Under the pieces are notes generated by a model, which did not search any database, had not been told where the DNA came from, and was given only the letters and a program-made list of their open reading frames with translations. Of a DNA stretch of 45,910 bases, positions 9,769 through 17,170 are shown piece by piece. The translations under genes were made by a program, and so were the position numbers. Positions within the stretch are counted from its first letter, which is position 1. Each line of letters opens with the position of its first letter. This DNA is from Gammaproteobacteria bacterium (GTDB lineage: Bacteria; Pseudomonadota; Gammaproteobacteria; Acidiferrobacterales; Sulfurifustaceae). Location: contig SCRL01000049.1 in assembly GCA_004298065.1 (NCBI GenBank), forward strand, positions 1 to 45,910, in the 5' to 3' direction.

Positions 9769-9830
9769 GCAGGGATGCCGGAGGTAGAGCAACGCCGGGA
9801 GTAGTTGCCGGAACAACCGCCGAGCAGCGG
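9769..9830 (+). repeat. REP-like element, copy 2
   Basis: About 62 bases containing CAGGGATG, GGAGGTAGAGC and a palindromic core (CAACGCCGGG...TTGCCGGAACAA). It is related to 8332-8380 in the same orientation. It lies between the oxidoreductase promoter region and the short ORF behind ilvD. Confidence 0.5.
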
Positions 9831-9857
9831 CCGACCGCGCCGGCGCTCGGGATGAAG

Positions 9858-9980
9858 CTAGCGTGCGGGAACCGGCTTCCAGTTCTCGATACGCACCGGC
9901 AATCTGTGCTCGTAGCTCAGGACGCTCGCGATCACCATGATCCCGAGCCACAGGGTGCTCAGCAACACCAGCGCCAACAC
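9858..9980 (-). CDS. Possible small membrane protein downstream of ilvD
   Basis: An open frame of 40 codons begins at GTG 9980, 25 bases after the ilvD stop, and ends with TAG at 9858. It encodes one clear hydrophobic helix (VLALVLLSTLWLGIMVIASV) followed by a polar tail rich in Arg and Glu. The frame is open further upstream into ilvD, but no ATG, GTG or TTG start was found there. No Shine-Dalgarno supports the GTG. The hydrophobic pattern and position make it worth listing, but coding is unproven. Confidence 0.3.
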   Translation of the reverse strand: MLALVLLSTLWLGIMVIASVLSYEHRLPVRIENWKPVPAR

Positions 9981-10005
9981 CCAAGGGAACGGGCGTGTTT
10001 TGGTT

Positions 10006-11688
10006 TTATTCGTCCGTGACGCAGCCTTCCGAGGCGTTCTTGACGCTCTTGATATATTTCCACAACGTGCCGCGCGTGGCCTTGTAGGGCGGCATCTTCC
10101 ACTCGCTCTTGCGCTTGGCGAGCTCGGCCTCGCTCACTTCGACGTCGAGCGCGTTCTTTTCGGCATCGATGGTGATGACGTCGCCGTTCTTTACCAAAGC
10201 GATCGGCCCGCCCTCCTGCGCCTCCGGCACCACGTGGCCGATGATGAAGCCGTGCGAACCGCCGGAGAAGCGGCCGTCCGTAATCAGCGCAACATCTTTC
10301 CCCAACCCCGCGCCCATGATCGCCGAGGTCGGCGTGAGCATTTCCGGCATGCCGGGGCCGCCTTTCGGACCTTCGTAACGAATCACCACGACCTCGCCCT
10401 TTTTGATCTCGCCGCGCTCGAGGCCCTTCAGCATGTCCTCCTCGCAGTCGTACACGCGCGCCGGGCCCGAGAAGCGCAGCCCTTCCTTGCCGGTGATCTT
10501 GGCGACCGCGCCGCCGGGCGCGAACGAGCCGCGCAGGATGCGGATATGACCTGTGGGCTTGATCGGCTTCTCGATCGGCATGAACACGTCCTGCCCGGCC
10601 TTGAGCCCCGGCGCGCTCTTGAGATTCTCGGCCACGGTTTTGCCGGTGACAGTGAGACAGCTGCCGTCAAGCAACCCTTTCTCCAGCAGGTACTTCATCA
10701 CCGCCGGCGTACCGCCGGCGTTGTGCAGATCCTCCATCACGTACTTGCCGGAGGGCTTGAGGTCGGCAAGGAACGGGATACGGTCGCTCACCTTCTGGAA
10801 ATCCTCGATCACGAGCGGCACGCCTACGGCGCGCGCCATGGCGATCAGGTGCAGTACGGCATTGGTCGAGCCGCCGAGCGCCATGACCATGACCATGGCG
10901 TTTTCGAATGCGGCACGCGTCATGATGTCGCGCGGCTTGATGTCGTTTTCGAGCAGGTAGCGAATCGCCTTGCCGGCATCCAGGCATTCCTGCCACTTGC
11001 CCGGCTCGACCGCCGGCGTGGACGAGCTGTACGGCAACGACATGCCGAGCGCCTCGATGGCGCTCGCCATCGTGTTCGCGGTGTACATGCCGCCGCAGGC
11101 GCCGGCGCCGGGGCAGGCGTGCTCGACGATGTCCTCGCGCGTCTCCTCGTCGATCTTGCCGGCGATGAACGCACCATAGCTCTGGAACGCCGAGACGATG
11201 TCGAGCGTTTCTCCCTTCTTGCTATGTCCCGGCTTGATGGTACCGCCGTAGACCATGATCGCCGGACGGTTGAGTCGGCCCATGGCGATGAGGCAGCCGG
11301 GCATATTCTTGTCGCAACCGGGCAACGCGATGAGCCCGTCGTACCACTGCGCGCCCATGACGGTTTCGATGGAGTCCGCGATGAGATCGCGCGACTGGAG
11401 CGAATACGACATGCCGTCGGTGCCCATCGAGATGCCGTCGGACACACCGATGGTGTTGAAGCGCATGCCCACGAGCCCGGCCGCCGTCACGCCGTCCTTC
11501 ACCTTGGCGGCGAGGTCGTTCAGGTGCATGTTGCAGGTATTGCCCTCCCACCAGTTGGCGACGATGCCGACCTCGGCCTTGGCCAGGTCCGCGGGCTTCA
11601 AGCCCGTGCCGAGGAGCATCGCCTGCGAGGCACCCTGCGACTTCGGCTCGGTGATGCGGGAACTGTAGCGGTTCAACTTTTTCGACAT
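10006..11688 (-). CDS. ilvD: Dihydroxy-acid dehydratase
   Basis: A 560-residue IlvD, which dehydrates 2,3-dihydroxy-isovalerate and -3-methylvalerate to the 2-oxo acids of valine and isoleucine synthesis. The iron-sulfur cluster cysteines lie in NTCNMHLN (about residue 50), GCDKNMPG (about 121-128) and [16 protein letters not shown] (about 190-205). The C-terminal IlvD/Edd signature [18 protein letters not shown] is present. The length matches the short plant/bacterial type (about 557). The start at 11688 has GGAG upstream and matches the usual MSKKLNRYS beginning; the longer frame to 11769 crosses the divergent promoter region. It is divergent from the metallo-hydrolase gene. Confidence 0.95.
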   Translation of the reverse strand: MSKKLNRYSSRITEPKSQGASQAMLLGTGLKPADLAKAEVGIVANWWEGNTCNMHLNDLAAKVKDGVTAAGLVGMRFNTIGVSDGISMGTDGMSYSLQSRDLIADSIETVMGAQWYDGLIALPGCDKNMPGCLIAMGRLNRPAIMVYGGTIKPGHSKKGETLDIVSAFQSYGAFIAGKIDEETREDIVEHACPGAGACGGMYTANTMASAIEALGMSLPYSSSTPAVEPGKWQECLDAGKAIRYLLENDIKPRDIMTRAAFENAMVMVMALGGSTNAVLHLIAMARAVGVPLVIEDFQKVSDRIPFLADLKPSGKYVMEDLHNAGGTPAVMKYLLEKGLLDGSCLTVTGKTVAENLKSAPGLKAGQDVFMPIEKPIKPTGHIRILRGSFAPGGAVAKITGKEGLRFSGPARVYDCEEDMLKGLERGEIKKGEVVVIRYEGPKGGPGMPEMLTPTSAIMGAGLGKDVALITDGRFSGGSHGFIIGHVVPEAQEGGPIALVKNGDVITIDAEKNALDVEVSEAELAKRKSEWKMPPYKATRGTLWKYIKSVKNASEGCVTDE

Positions 11689-11776
11689 GCGACACTCCGG
11701 TGACGCGAAAGCGGTGATTCTACCTGAAAGCGCGCGCCGGCTGCACAGTTGCGGCCCGCGATGGCACAATGCCGCG

Positions 11777-12733
11777 ATGGCGAGACTCCTCGACTACGAG
11801 CACGGTATCAGCGCCATCGACGCGCACTACCAACGCCCCGGACTCGCGGCGCTTTACCTGATTGTTGAGGGTGACCGTGTCGCATTCATCGATACCGGCA
11901 CCTCGCGCTCGGTGCCCGATGCGCTCGACGTACTGCGGCAGAAGGGACTCGCGCCCCCGAACGTCGCTTACGTGATCCCGACGCACGTGCACCTCGACCA
12001 CGCCGGCGGTGCCGGCGAGCTCATGCGCCGCTGCCCGAACGCCCGCCTGGTGGCGCATCCCAAGGGGGCGCGCCACCTGATCTACCCGACGAAACTCATT
12101 GCCGGTGTCACCGCCGTCTACGGCCCCGAGGCCGTCGCCCGCGACTTCGGCGAGATCGTACCGATAGAAGCAGCGCGCGTGATCGAGGCGCCGGACGATT
12201 TCACGCTCGACCTAAATGGCCGCACGCTGCGCTTTTTCGACACACCCGGCCACGCACGCCACCATTTCTGCGTGTGGGACGAGCGCAGCCGGGGGCTTTT
12301 CACCGGCGACACCTTCGGCCTCTCCTACCGCGAGCTCGATACCGACAAGGGCCCGTTCGTGTTCCCCACGACGACGCCGGTGCAGTTCGAGCCCGAGGCA
12401 TTGCATGCTTCCATCGACCGCCTCTTGCAACTTCATCCGCAGTATCTGTATCTCACACACTTCGGACGCATCGCGCAGGTCGAGCGCGCCGCCGAGCAAA
12501 TGCACGAGCTGATCGACGCCTTCGTCGTCATGGCCAAGACCGGGCGGGACGTGGAAAACCGGCATGCGCGGCTGATCCAGGGTCAGCGCGATATCCTGCT
12601 CCCGCGCCTGCGCGCGCACGGCTGCCGCCTGAGCGACGCCAAACTCGACACGCTGCTCGCACTGGACTATGAGCTCAATGCGCAGGGGATTGAGGTATGG
12701 CTGGATCGTGCAGCGATGAAAATGGGGAATTGA
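11777..12733 (+). CDS. Metallo-beta-lactamase-fold hydrolase
   Basis: A 318-residue cytoplasmic protein with the MBL-fold zinc motif [10 protein letters not shown] (about residues 74-83), a second-zinc segment [10 protein letters not shown], the Asp ligand in LFTGDTFG and a final LTHFG histidine. The family includes glyoxalase II-like thioesterases and many unknown hydrolases, and the C-terminal 90 residues are helical and not diagnostic. The downstream gene begins two bases after its stop, so both are likely in one operon with the AcuI-like reductase. The ATG at 11777 is chosen over 11687 because the fold starts there and the upstream part covers the divergent promoter. Confidence 0.8.
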   Translation: MARLLDYEHGISAIDAHYQRPGLAALYLIVEGDRVAFIDTGTSRSVPDALDVLRQKGLAPPNVAYVIPTHVHLDHAGGAGELMRRCPNARLVAHPKGARHLIYPTKLIAGVTAVYGPEAVARDFGEIVPIEAARVIEAPDDFTLDLNGRTLRFFDTPGHARHHFCVWDERSRGLFTGDTFGLSYRELDTDKGPFVFPTTTPVQFEPEALHASIDRLLQLHPQYLYLTHFGRIAQVERAAEQMHELIDAFVVMAKTGRDVENRHARLIQGQRDILLPRLRAHGCRLSDAKLDTLLALDYELNAQGIEVWLDRAAMKMGN

Positions 12734-12735
12734 TC

Positions 12736-13722
12736 ATGTTCCGAGCACTGGTGTTACAGGAAAACCAGAACCGCGTGACCGCTTCCATCGAAGAGCTGTC
12801 CGAAACCCGGTTGCCGGACGGCGACGTCGACATCGCCGTCGAATACTCGAGCCTCAACTACAAGGACGGCATGATTCTCAAGGGTCTCGGCCGGCTGGTG
12901 CATCAGTACCCGCACGTGCCCGGCGCGGACCTCGCCGGCACGGTGATGGAATCGCGCAGCCGCCTGTTCCACCCCGGCGATCGCGTCGTGCTTACCGGCT
13001 GGCGCGTGGGCGAACTTCACTGGGGCGGCTACGCACAAAAAGCGCGCGTGAAAAGCGAATGGCTCCTGCCGCTGCCCGAAAGTCTCACGACCAAACAGTC
13101 TATGGCCATCGGCACCGCCGGTATCGCCGCCATGCTCGCGGTGATGGCGCTGGAAGATCACGGCCTCACGCCCGGCAAGGGTGAGGTGCTGGTAACGGGC
13201 GCCACCGGCGGCGTCGGATCGATTGCGGTGCTCCTGCTCGCCGCGCGCGGCTATAGCGTCGTTGCCGTCACCGGCCGCCCGGAGCTGCATGGCTATCTCA
13301 AATCGCTCGGCGCGACCACGATCCTCGACCGCCAGGAGCTGTCACAACCGTCGTCCAAGCCGCTCGAATCGGAGCGTTGGGTCGGTTGCGTGGACGCCGT
13401 GGGTGGGACGATGCTCGCGCGCGCGCTGGCGCAGATGCACTACGGCAGTTCGGTCGCTGCGGTGGGCTTGGCCGGCGGCAACAAACTCGAAACCACGGTG
13501 CTGCCGTTCTTGCTGCGCGGCGTGAACCTGCTCGGCATCGACTCAACACAATGTCCCGTCGCGCGCCGCAAGCAGGTGTGGAGCCGGCTTGCAAACGAGC
13601 TGCCATTGGAAAAACTCGACGCACTCACCACTGTTGTCCGGCTCGCGGAGCTTCCGCGTCTCGCGGACGAAATCCTGTTGGGACGCGTCCGCGGGCGCGT
13701 CGTGGTGGACGTCAGCGCCTGA
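12736..13722 (+). CDS. AcuI/YhdH-type NADPH-dependent acrylyl-CoA reductase family protein
   Basis: A 328-residue medium-chain dehydrogenase/reductase without zinc-site cysteines, of the YhdH/AcuI family. EYSSLNYKDGMILKG near residues 35-49 and HVPGADLAGTV are hallmark N-terminal segments. VTGATGGVGSIAVLLLA (about 155-171) is the nucleotide-binding Rossmann loop. Family enzymes reduce acrylyl-CoA to propionyl-CoA, protecting cells from this toxic electrophile. No DMSP or 3-hydroxypropionate genes are nearby, so the substrate is inferred from family only. Its start is two bases after the MBL hydrolase stop. Confidence 0.85.
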   Translation: MFRALVLQENQNRVTASIEELSETRLPDGDVDIAVEYSSLNYKDGMILKGLGRLVHQYPHVPGADLAGTVMESRSRLFHPGDRVVLTGWRVGELHWGGYAQKARVKSEWLLPLPESLTTKQSMAIGTAGIAAMLAVMALEDHGLTPGKGEVLVTGATGGVGSIAVLLLAARGYSVVAVTGRPELHGYLKSLGATTILDRQELSQPSSKPLESERWVGCVDAVGGTMLARALAQMHYGSSVAAVGLAGGNKLETTVLPFLLRGVNLLGIDSTQCPVARRKQVWSRLANELPLEKLDALTTVVRLAELPRLADEILLGRVRGRVVVDVSA

Positions 13723-13727
13723 CGGCG

Positions 13728-14135
13728 TCAGTGCGCGTGCAATGTGCGCGTGGCGCGGGTGACGTCTTTCGACTTGACCCAGAGGATCGCGCCGAAATTT
13801 CCGTTGCCGGCGCTCACACCGTCCACTGCCGTGACGTTGATCTTTGCCTTGGCGAGCCGGTCCATCACCGTACCCAGCGCCCCGGTGCGGTCCTTGCCCC
13901 GCACCAGAAAGCCGGTTTTCTTTTTTCCCGGGCGCATGCCGATCTTTCTCGCCGCCCGCAGGAATTGGGCGGTATTCGCCGGAATGAAATCCACCTGCGA
14001 GCGCCGGCCGTCCGGAAAGCCGGTGAAGCCGAGAAGATTCACGCCCTGTTTTTTCAGCTCCTTCAGCAGGCACGCCGCCTCGCCGGGGCGGTTGGAAACG
14101 TGCATCGCGAAATAATTTACCTTACGTACGCTCAT
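13728..14135 (-). CDS. Tandem ACT-domain protein
   Basis: A 135-residue protein made of two ACT-like units. The first (about 1-65) starts NYFAMHVSNRPGEAACLLKELKKQGVN and the second (about 72-130) contains RTGALGTVMDRLAKAKINV. ACT domains bind amino acids or similar small ligands and regulate metabolic enzymes; this protein has no enzyme domain, so it is probably a stand-alone ligand-binding regulator. The region downstream of the second ACT is rich in Lys and Arg. It converges with the reductase gene, with a five-base gap. The partner is unknown. Confidence 0.75.
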   Translation of the reverse strand: MSVRKVNYFAMHVSNRPGEAACLLKELKKQGVNLLGFTGFPDGRRSQVDFIPANTAQFLRAARKIGMRPGKKKTGFLVRGKDRTGALGTVMDRLAKAKINVTAVDGVSAGNGNFGAILWVKSKDVTRATRTLHAH

Positions 14136-14450
14136 GGCTTAGTCCTCCTGTGGATGTGGCCAATTGCCCATTCATCATAGCGCTTCCCGCCGGTCGTCAA
14201 CACGGCGACGCCATCGGGTTGGCACGACCCGGAAATTGTGGCTAAATCCGATCATCGTCGTTTTCCAAACCCACCGCAGTTCGCCCGTGCGACCATAGCC
14301 GTCGCAACGGGCGGACGGAATCAGTACCGGCAGTTCCCGGCGAAGCCGTATCGCGCCAAAGAAAAAATATATAGAAGCACCCGCCTCGCATGGCGGCGCT
14401 TCCAAAGCCAGGTTAAACCGGCGGTGCCCGCCGTCCGTGTGGAGGTATGA
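14136..14450. other. Intergenic region upstream of the solute operon
   Basis: A 315-base non-coding stretch between divergent genes. A possible TATATA -10 lies at 14368-14373, and GGAGG of the first operon gene lies just before 14451. The minus-strand ACT gene has AGGAGG-type spacing at its own start. No palindromic operator stood out. A 70-codon frame here has no recognisable content. Confidence 0.4.
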
Positions 14451-15128
14451 ATGGCTGCAAGACCGAGCATCGAGCCGTTTGTGGTCAAGGACTGTGCGCT
14501 GGCGGCCATCGCCACCGGGCGGCGCGCACAGAACCTGCGCGAGTTGCGCGACCACCTCCAGGCGGTGCACCCGGGCAGCATTTACTACCATTTCTGGGGC
14601 GGACTGCTGCGCCCGCACTTCGACGACCCCGAGTACAACAACGACTTTGCCTCGTGGGCGCGCCATGCGCTGCACGACACACGCCTCGCCGAGCACCTGG
14701 GCATCATCGACCCGGCCGAGTTCGGCGACCTCGAGGGGTTGCGCCAGGAGCTGCTGGACAGCATCGAGCAGCGGCTGGACGAAACCGAGTTTCTCACCTG
14801 GGCCCGCCGCGACCAGCAATTCCACTTCATACGCGCCCAAACGGTGGTGTTCGATACGCACAAGCGCGTCACCCAACCGGAGGAGCTGGCCGCAGCCCTA
14901 CTCTCGCTGTCACTCGGCAGCATTTATTACCACTTCATCGACGCACGGCGGCGGGCGCCGCAGGGCTTCGACGATCTTCGCGCCTGGCTCGACCGATTCG
15001 GCGAGGAATACGCGACGCTGCGCGATCGGCTCGCGGGCGTGGACCCGTATTTCGTCACCCTGCGCGAGCTGCGCGCAAAGCTCGCGACGGTTTTCAGCGA
15101 CTATTTTCACGCGGAGGAACCGGCGTGA
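14451..15128 (+). CDS. DUF5752 family protein, first gene of the solute operon
   Basis: A 225-residue protein of the family I recognise as DUF5752, often found next to TreT-like glycosyltransferases. It shows an internal duplication: VHPGSIYYHFWGGLLRP at about residues 41-57 and SLGSIYYHFIDARRR at about 158-172, each followed by similar helical segments. There is no signal peptide, membrane helix or known catalytic motif. Its stop overlaps the next start as GTGA at 15125-15128, so it is co-translated with the glycosyltransferase and is probably a partner or regulator of it. The biochemical function is unknown. Confidence 0.75.
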   Translation: MAARPSIEPFVVKDCALAAIATGRRAQNLRELRDHLQAVHPGSIYYHFWGGLLRPHFDDPEYNNDFASWARHALHDTRLAEHLGIIDPAEFGDLEGLRQELLDSIEQRLDETEFLTWARRDQQFHFIRAQTVVFDTHKRVTQPEELAAALLSLSLGSIYYHFIDARRRAPQGFDDLRAWLDRFGEEYATLRDRLAGVDPYFVTLRELRAKLATVFSDYFHAEEPA

Positions 15129-16366
15129 ACGCGCTACTACACGAATACGCCGCCGTCGCCGGCGAAGACACGATCGACCAGTTGCTGCAACTGGCCGAGC
15201 CGCTCAAGGGCATGAAGGTCGCGCACGTCAACTCCACGCGCGTCGGCGGCGGCGTGGCCGAAATCCTCACGAAGCTCGTGCCGCTGCAACGCGAGCTTGG
15301 GATGGACGCACACTGGGAAATCGTCCTCGGCAAGAACGAGTTCTACCAATGCACCAAACTGTTTCACAACGCGCTCCAGGGTCGAACGGCGGTGGTGCCC
15401 GAATCGCTGCTTAAGGCCTACGAGGAAACCAACGCCCAGAACGCCGAGGAACATCGCGCCCTGCTGCGCGACGCCGACATCGTGTTCATCCACGACCCGC
15501 AGCCGGCGGCGCTGCTCCGGTACATCCCCGAGCGCAAGGGCAAGTGGGTCTGGCGCTGCCACATCGACGCGAGCCATCCGCAACGCCAGGTGTGGAAATA
15601 CCTGAGCGGCTTCATCGCCGGTTACGACGCTAGCGTGTTCTCGCTCGCCGACTTCGCGCAGATGCTGCCGCACCCGGTGTACCTCATCCCGCCGAGCATC
15701 GATCCCCTGAGCGAGAAGAACCGCGAGCTGTCGGAGAAGGAGGTGCGCGAGACCTGCGAGCGCTATCACATCGATCCCGATCGACCGATGATGCTGCAGG
15801 TGTCGCGTTTCGACCGCTTCAAGGACCCGCTGGGCGTGATTCAGGCCTACCGGCTGGCGAAGGCCTTTATCCCGCCATTGCAGCTGGTGCTCGCCGGCGG
15901 CGGCGCCGACGACGACCCGGAGGGCGACCTCGTGCTCGCCGAGGTGCAGGCCGCGGTCAAGGACGATCCCGACGCGCACGTCCTGTTCCTGCCGTCGGAC
16001 GCGCACCGCACTATTAATGCGCTCCAGCGTGCGGCGTATTTTGTATTACAGAAGTCCGTGCGCGAAGGTTTCGGCCTGACCGTGGCCGAGGCGCTGTGGA
16101 AGGGAAAACCGGTCATCGGCGGCGACACTGGCGGCATCCGACTGCAGGTGGTCAACCATCACACCGGGTTTCTCGTCGATTCGCCCGAAGGCGCGGCGCT
16201 GCGTATCCGCTACCTGCTGCACCACCACGACAAGCTCGTGGAGATGGGCCGCAAGGCGCACGAGTTCGTGCGCGAGAATTTCCTCATCACGCGCCAGTTG
16301 CGCGAATACCTCACGCTCATGGTCGCGCTGCTGCACGGCGCCGGCGATCGGGTAGTACTCGAGTGA
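15125..16366 (+). CDS. treT: TreT-like GT4 glycosyltransferase (trehalose synthase type)
   Basis: A 413-residue GT-B fold, family GT4 retaining glycosyltransferase. The N-terminal pattern VAHVNSTRVGGGVAEILTKL and the KLFHNALQG segment are characteristic of TreT, which joins NDP-glucose and glucose to make trehalose. The EGFGLTVAE motif near residues 316-324 provides the E-x7-E nucleotide-sugar contact. The GTG start at 15125 overlaps the DUF5752 stop, which supports it. Having TreT beside an OtsA/OtsB-type pair gives two possible routes to the same or related solutes. The true acceptor (glucose or another polyol/acid) cannot be settled from sequence. Confidence 0.8.
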   Translation: MNALLHEYAAVAGEDTIDQLLQLAEPLKGMKVAHVNSTRVGGGVAEILTKLVPLQRELGMDAHWEIVLGKNEFYQCTKLFHNALQGRTAVVPESLLKAYEETNAQNAEEHRALLRDADIVFIHDPQPAALLRYIPERKGKWVWRCHIDASHPQRQVWKYLSGFIAGYDASVFSLADFAQMLPHPVYLIPPSIDPLSEKNRELSEKEVRETCERYHIDPDRPMMLQVSRFDRFKDPLGVIQAYRLAKAFIPPLQLVLAGGGADDDPEGDLVLAEVQAAVKDDPDAHVLFLPSDAHRTINALQRAAYFVLQKSVREGFGLTVAEALWKGKPVIGGDTGGIRLQVVNHHTGFLVDSPEGAALRIRYLLHHHDKLVEMGRKAHEFVRENFLITRQLREYLTLMVALLHGAGDRVVLE

Positions 16367-16374
16367 CCGCGGCC

Positions 16375-17169
16375 ATGAAAACGCTGCGCGAGAACGTCGA
16401 TACGGCGGGATTTTTCGAACGTGTGCATGCCGCCGACAAGCGCCTGTTGCTGCTCGACTACGACGGCACGCTCGCGCCGTTCCACGTCGACCCGGCACGG
16501 GCACGGCCCTATCCCGGCGTGAGCGAGCGGCTGGACGCGATCATGAAGGACCGTCAGACGCGTGTCGTGCTGATCACCGGGCGTTGGACGCGTGACCTGT
16601 TGCCACTGCTCACGCTCAAACGACGTCCGGAAATCTGGGGCTCACACGGCTGGGAGCAGCTCAAGCCCAACGGCGACTACGCCGTGGCGCCGATTAGCGA
16701 GGCTGTACTGGTCAAACTGCTCGACGCGGACGCGCTCGAAACACGCATCCAAGCCCTCGGCGGGCGCTGCGAGCGCAAACCCGGAGGGATTGCCATCCAC
16801 TGGCGCGGGCTCGCCCCCAACCAGATCGCGAACATCCATAGCGAAGTCTTCGAGAATTGGATGGATCGGGGCCTGCACCGCGATCTCGTGTGGCACGACT
16901 TCGACGGCGGCGTCGAGCTACGCGCGCCGGGACGCCACAAGGGCTACGTGGTCGACACGCTGCTCGCGGAATCGTCCGGCGCCGTCGCCGCCTATCTCGG
17001 CGACGACACGACGGACGAAGACGCATTCCAGGCGATCAAGGACAAGGGCCTCGGCGTGCTGGTGCGGCAGGACTTCCGCCCGACGGAAGCCGGCCTGTGG
17101 CTGCGCCCGCCGGCGGAGCTGCTGGACTTCCTCGACCGCTGGCACGACGCCGCACGGACGAGAGGTTGA
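16375..17169 (+). CDS. otsB: Trehalose-6-phosphate phosphatase-type HAD phosphatase
   Basis: A 264-residue HAD-superfamily phosphatase. LLLLDYDGTLAPF (about residues 22-34) supplies the Asp nucleophile and acid-base Asp. VVLITGRW is motif II, and LGDDTTDEDAF (about 210-220) is the OtsB-type motif with magnesium ligands; GSHGWEQ is also family-typical. It should dephosphorylate the product of the GT20 enzyme encoded next. Start choice: a GTG at 16363 would repeat the GTGA stop/start overlap seen one gene earlier, while the ATG at 16375 fits the usual family start; neither has a clear Shine-Dalgarno. The next gene starts two bases after the stop. Confidence 0.88.
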   Translation: MKTLRENVDTAGFFERVHAADKRLLLLDYDGTLAPFHVDPARARPYPGVSERLDAIMKDRQTRVVLITGRWTRDLLPLLTLKRRPEIWGSHGWEQLKPNGDYAVAPISEAVLVKLLDADALETRIQALGGRCERKPGGIAIHWRGLAPNQIANIHSEVFENWMDRGLHRDLVWHDFDGGVELRAPGRHKGYVVDTLLAESSGAVAAYLGDDTTDEDAFQAIKDKGLGVLVRQDFRPTEAGLWLRPPAELLDFLDRWHDAARTRG

Positions 17170-17170
17170 G

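Noticed and set aside
9937-11703. 588-codon frame on the + strand antisense to ilvD
   Set aside because: Composition is Arg/His/Asp-rich with no family pattern; it is the GC-rich shadow of a clear ilvD on the other strand.
14447-15124. N-terminal extension of the TreT-like frame
   Set aside because: It overlaps the whole DUF5752 gene in another frame; homology and the GTGA overlap place the start at 15125.
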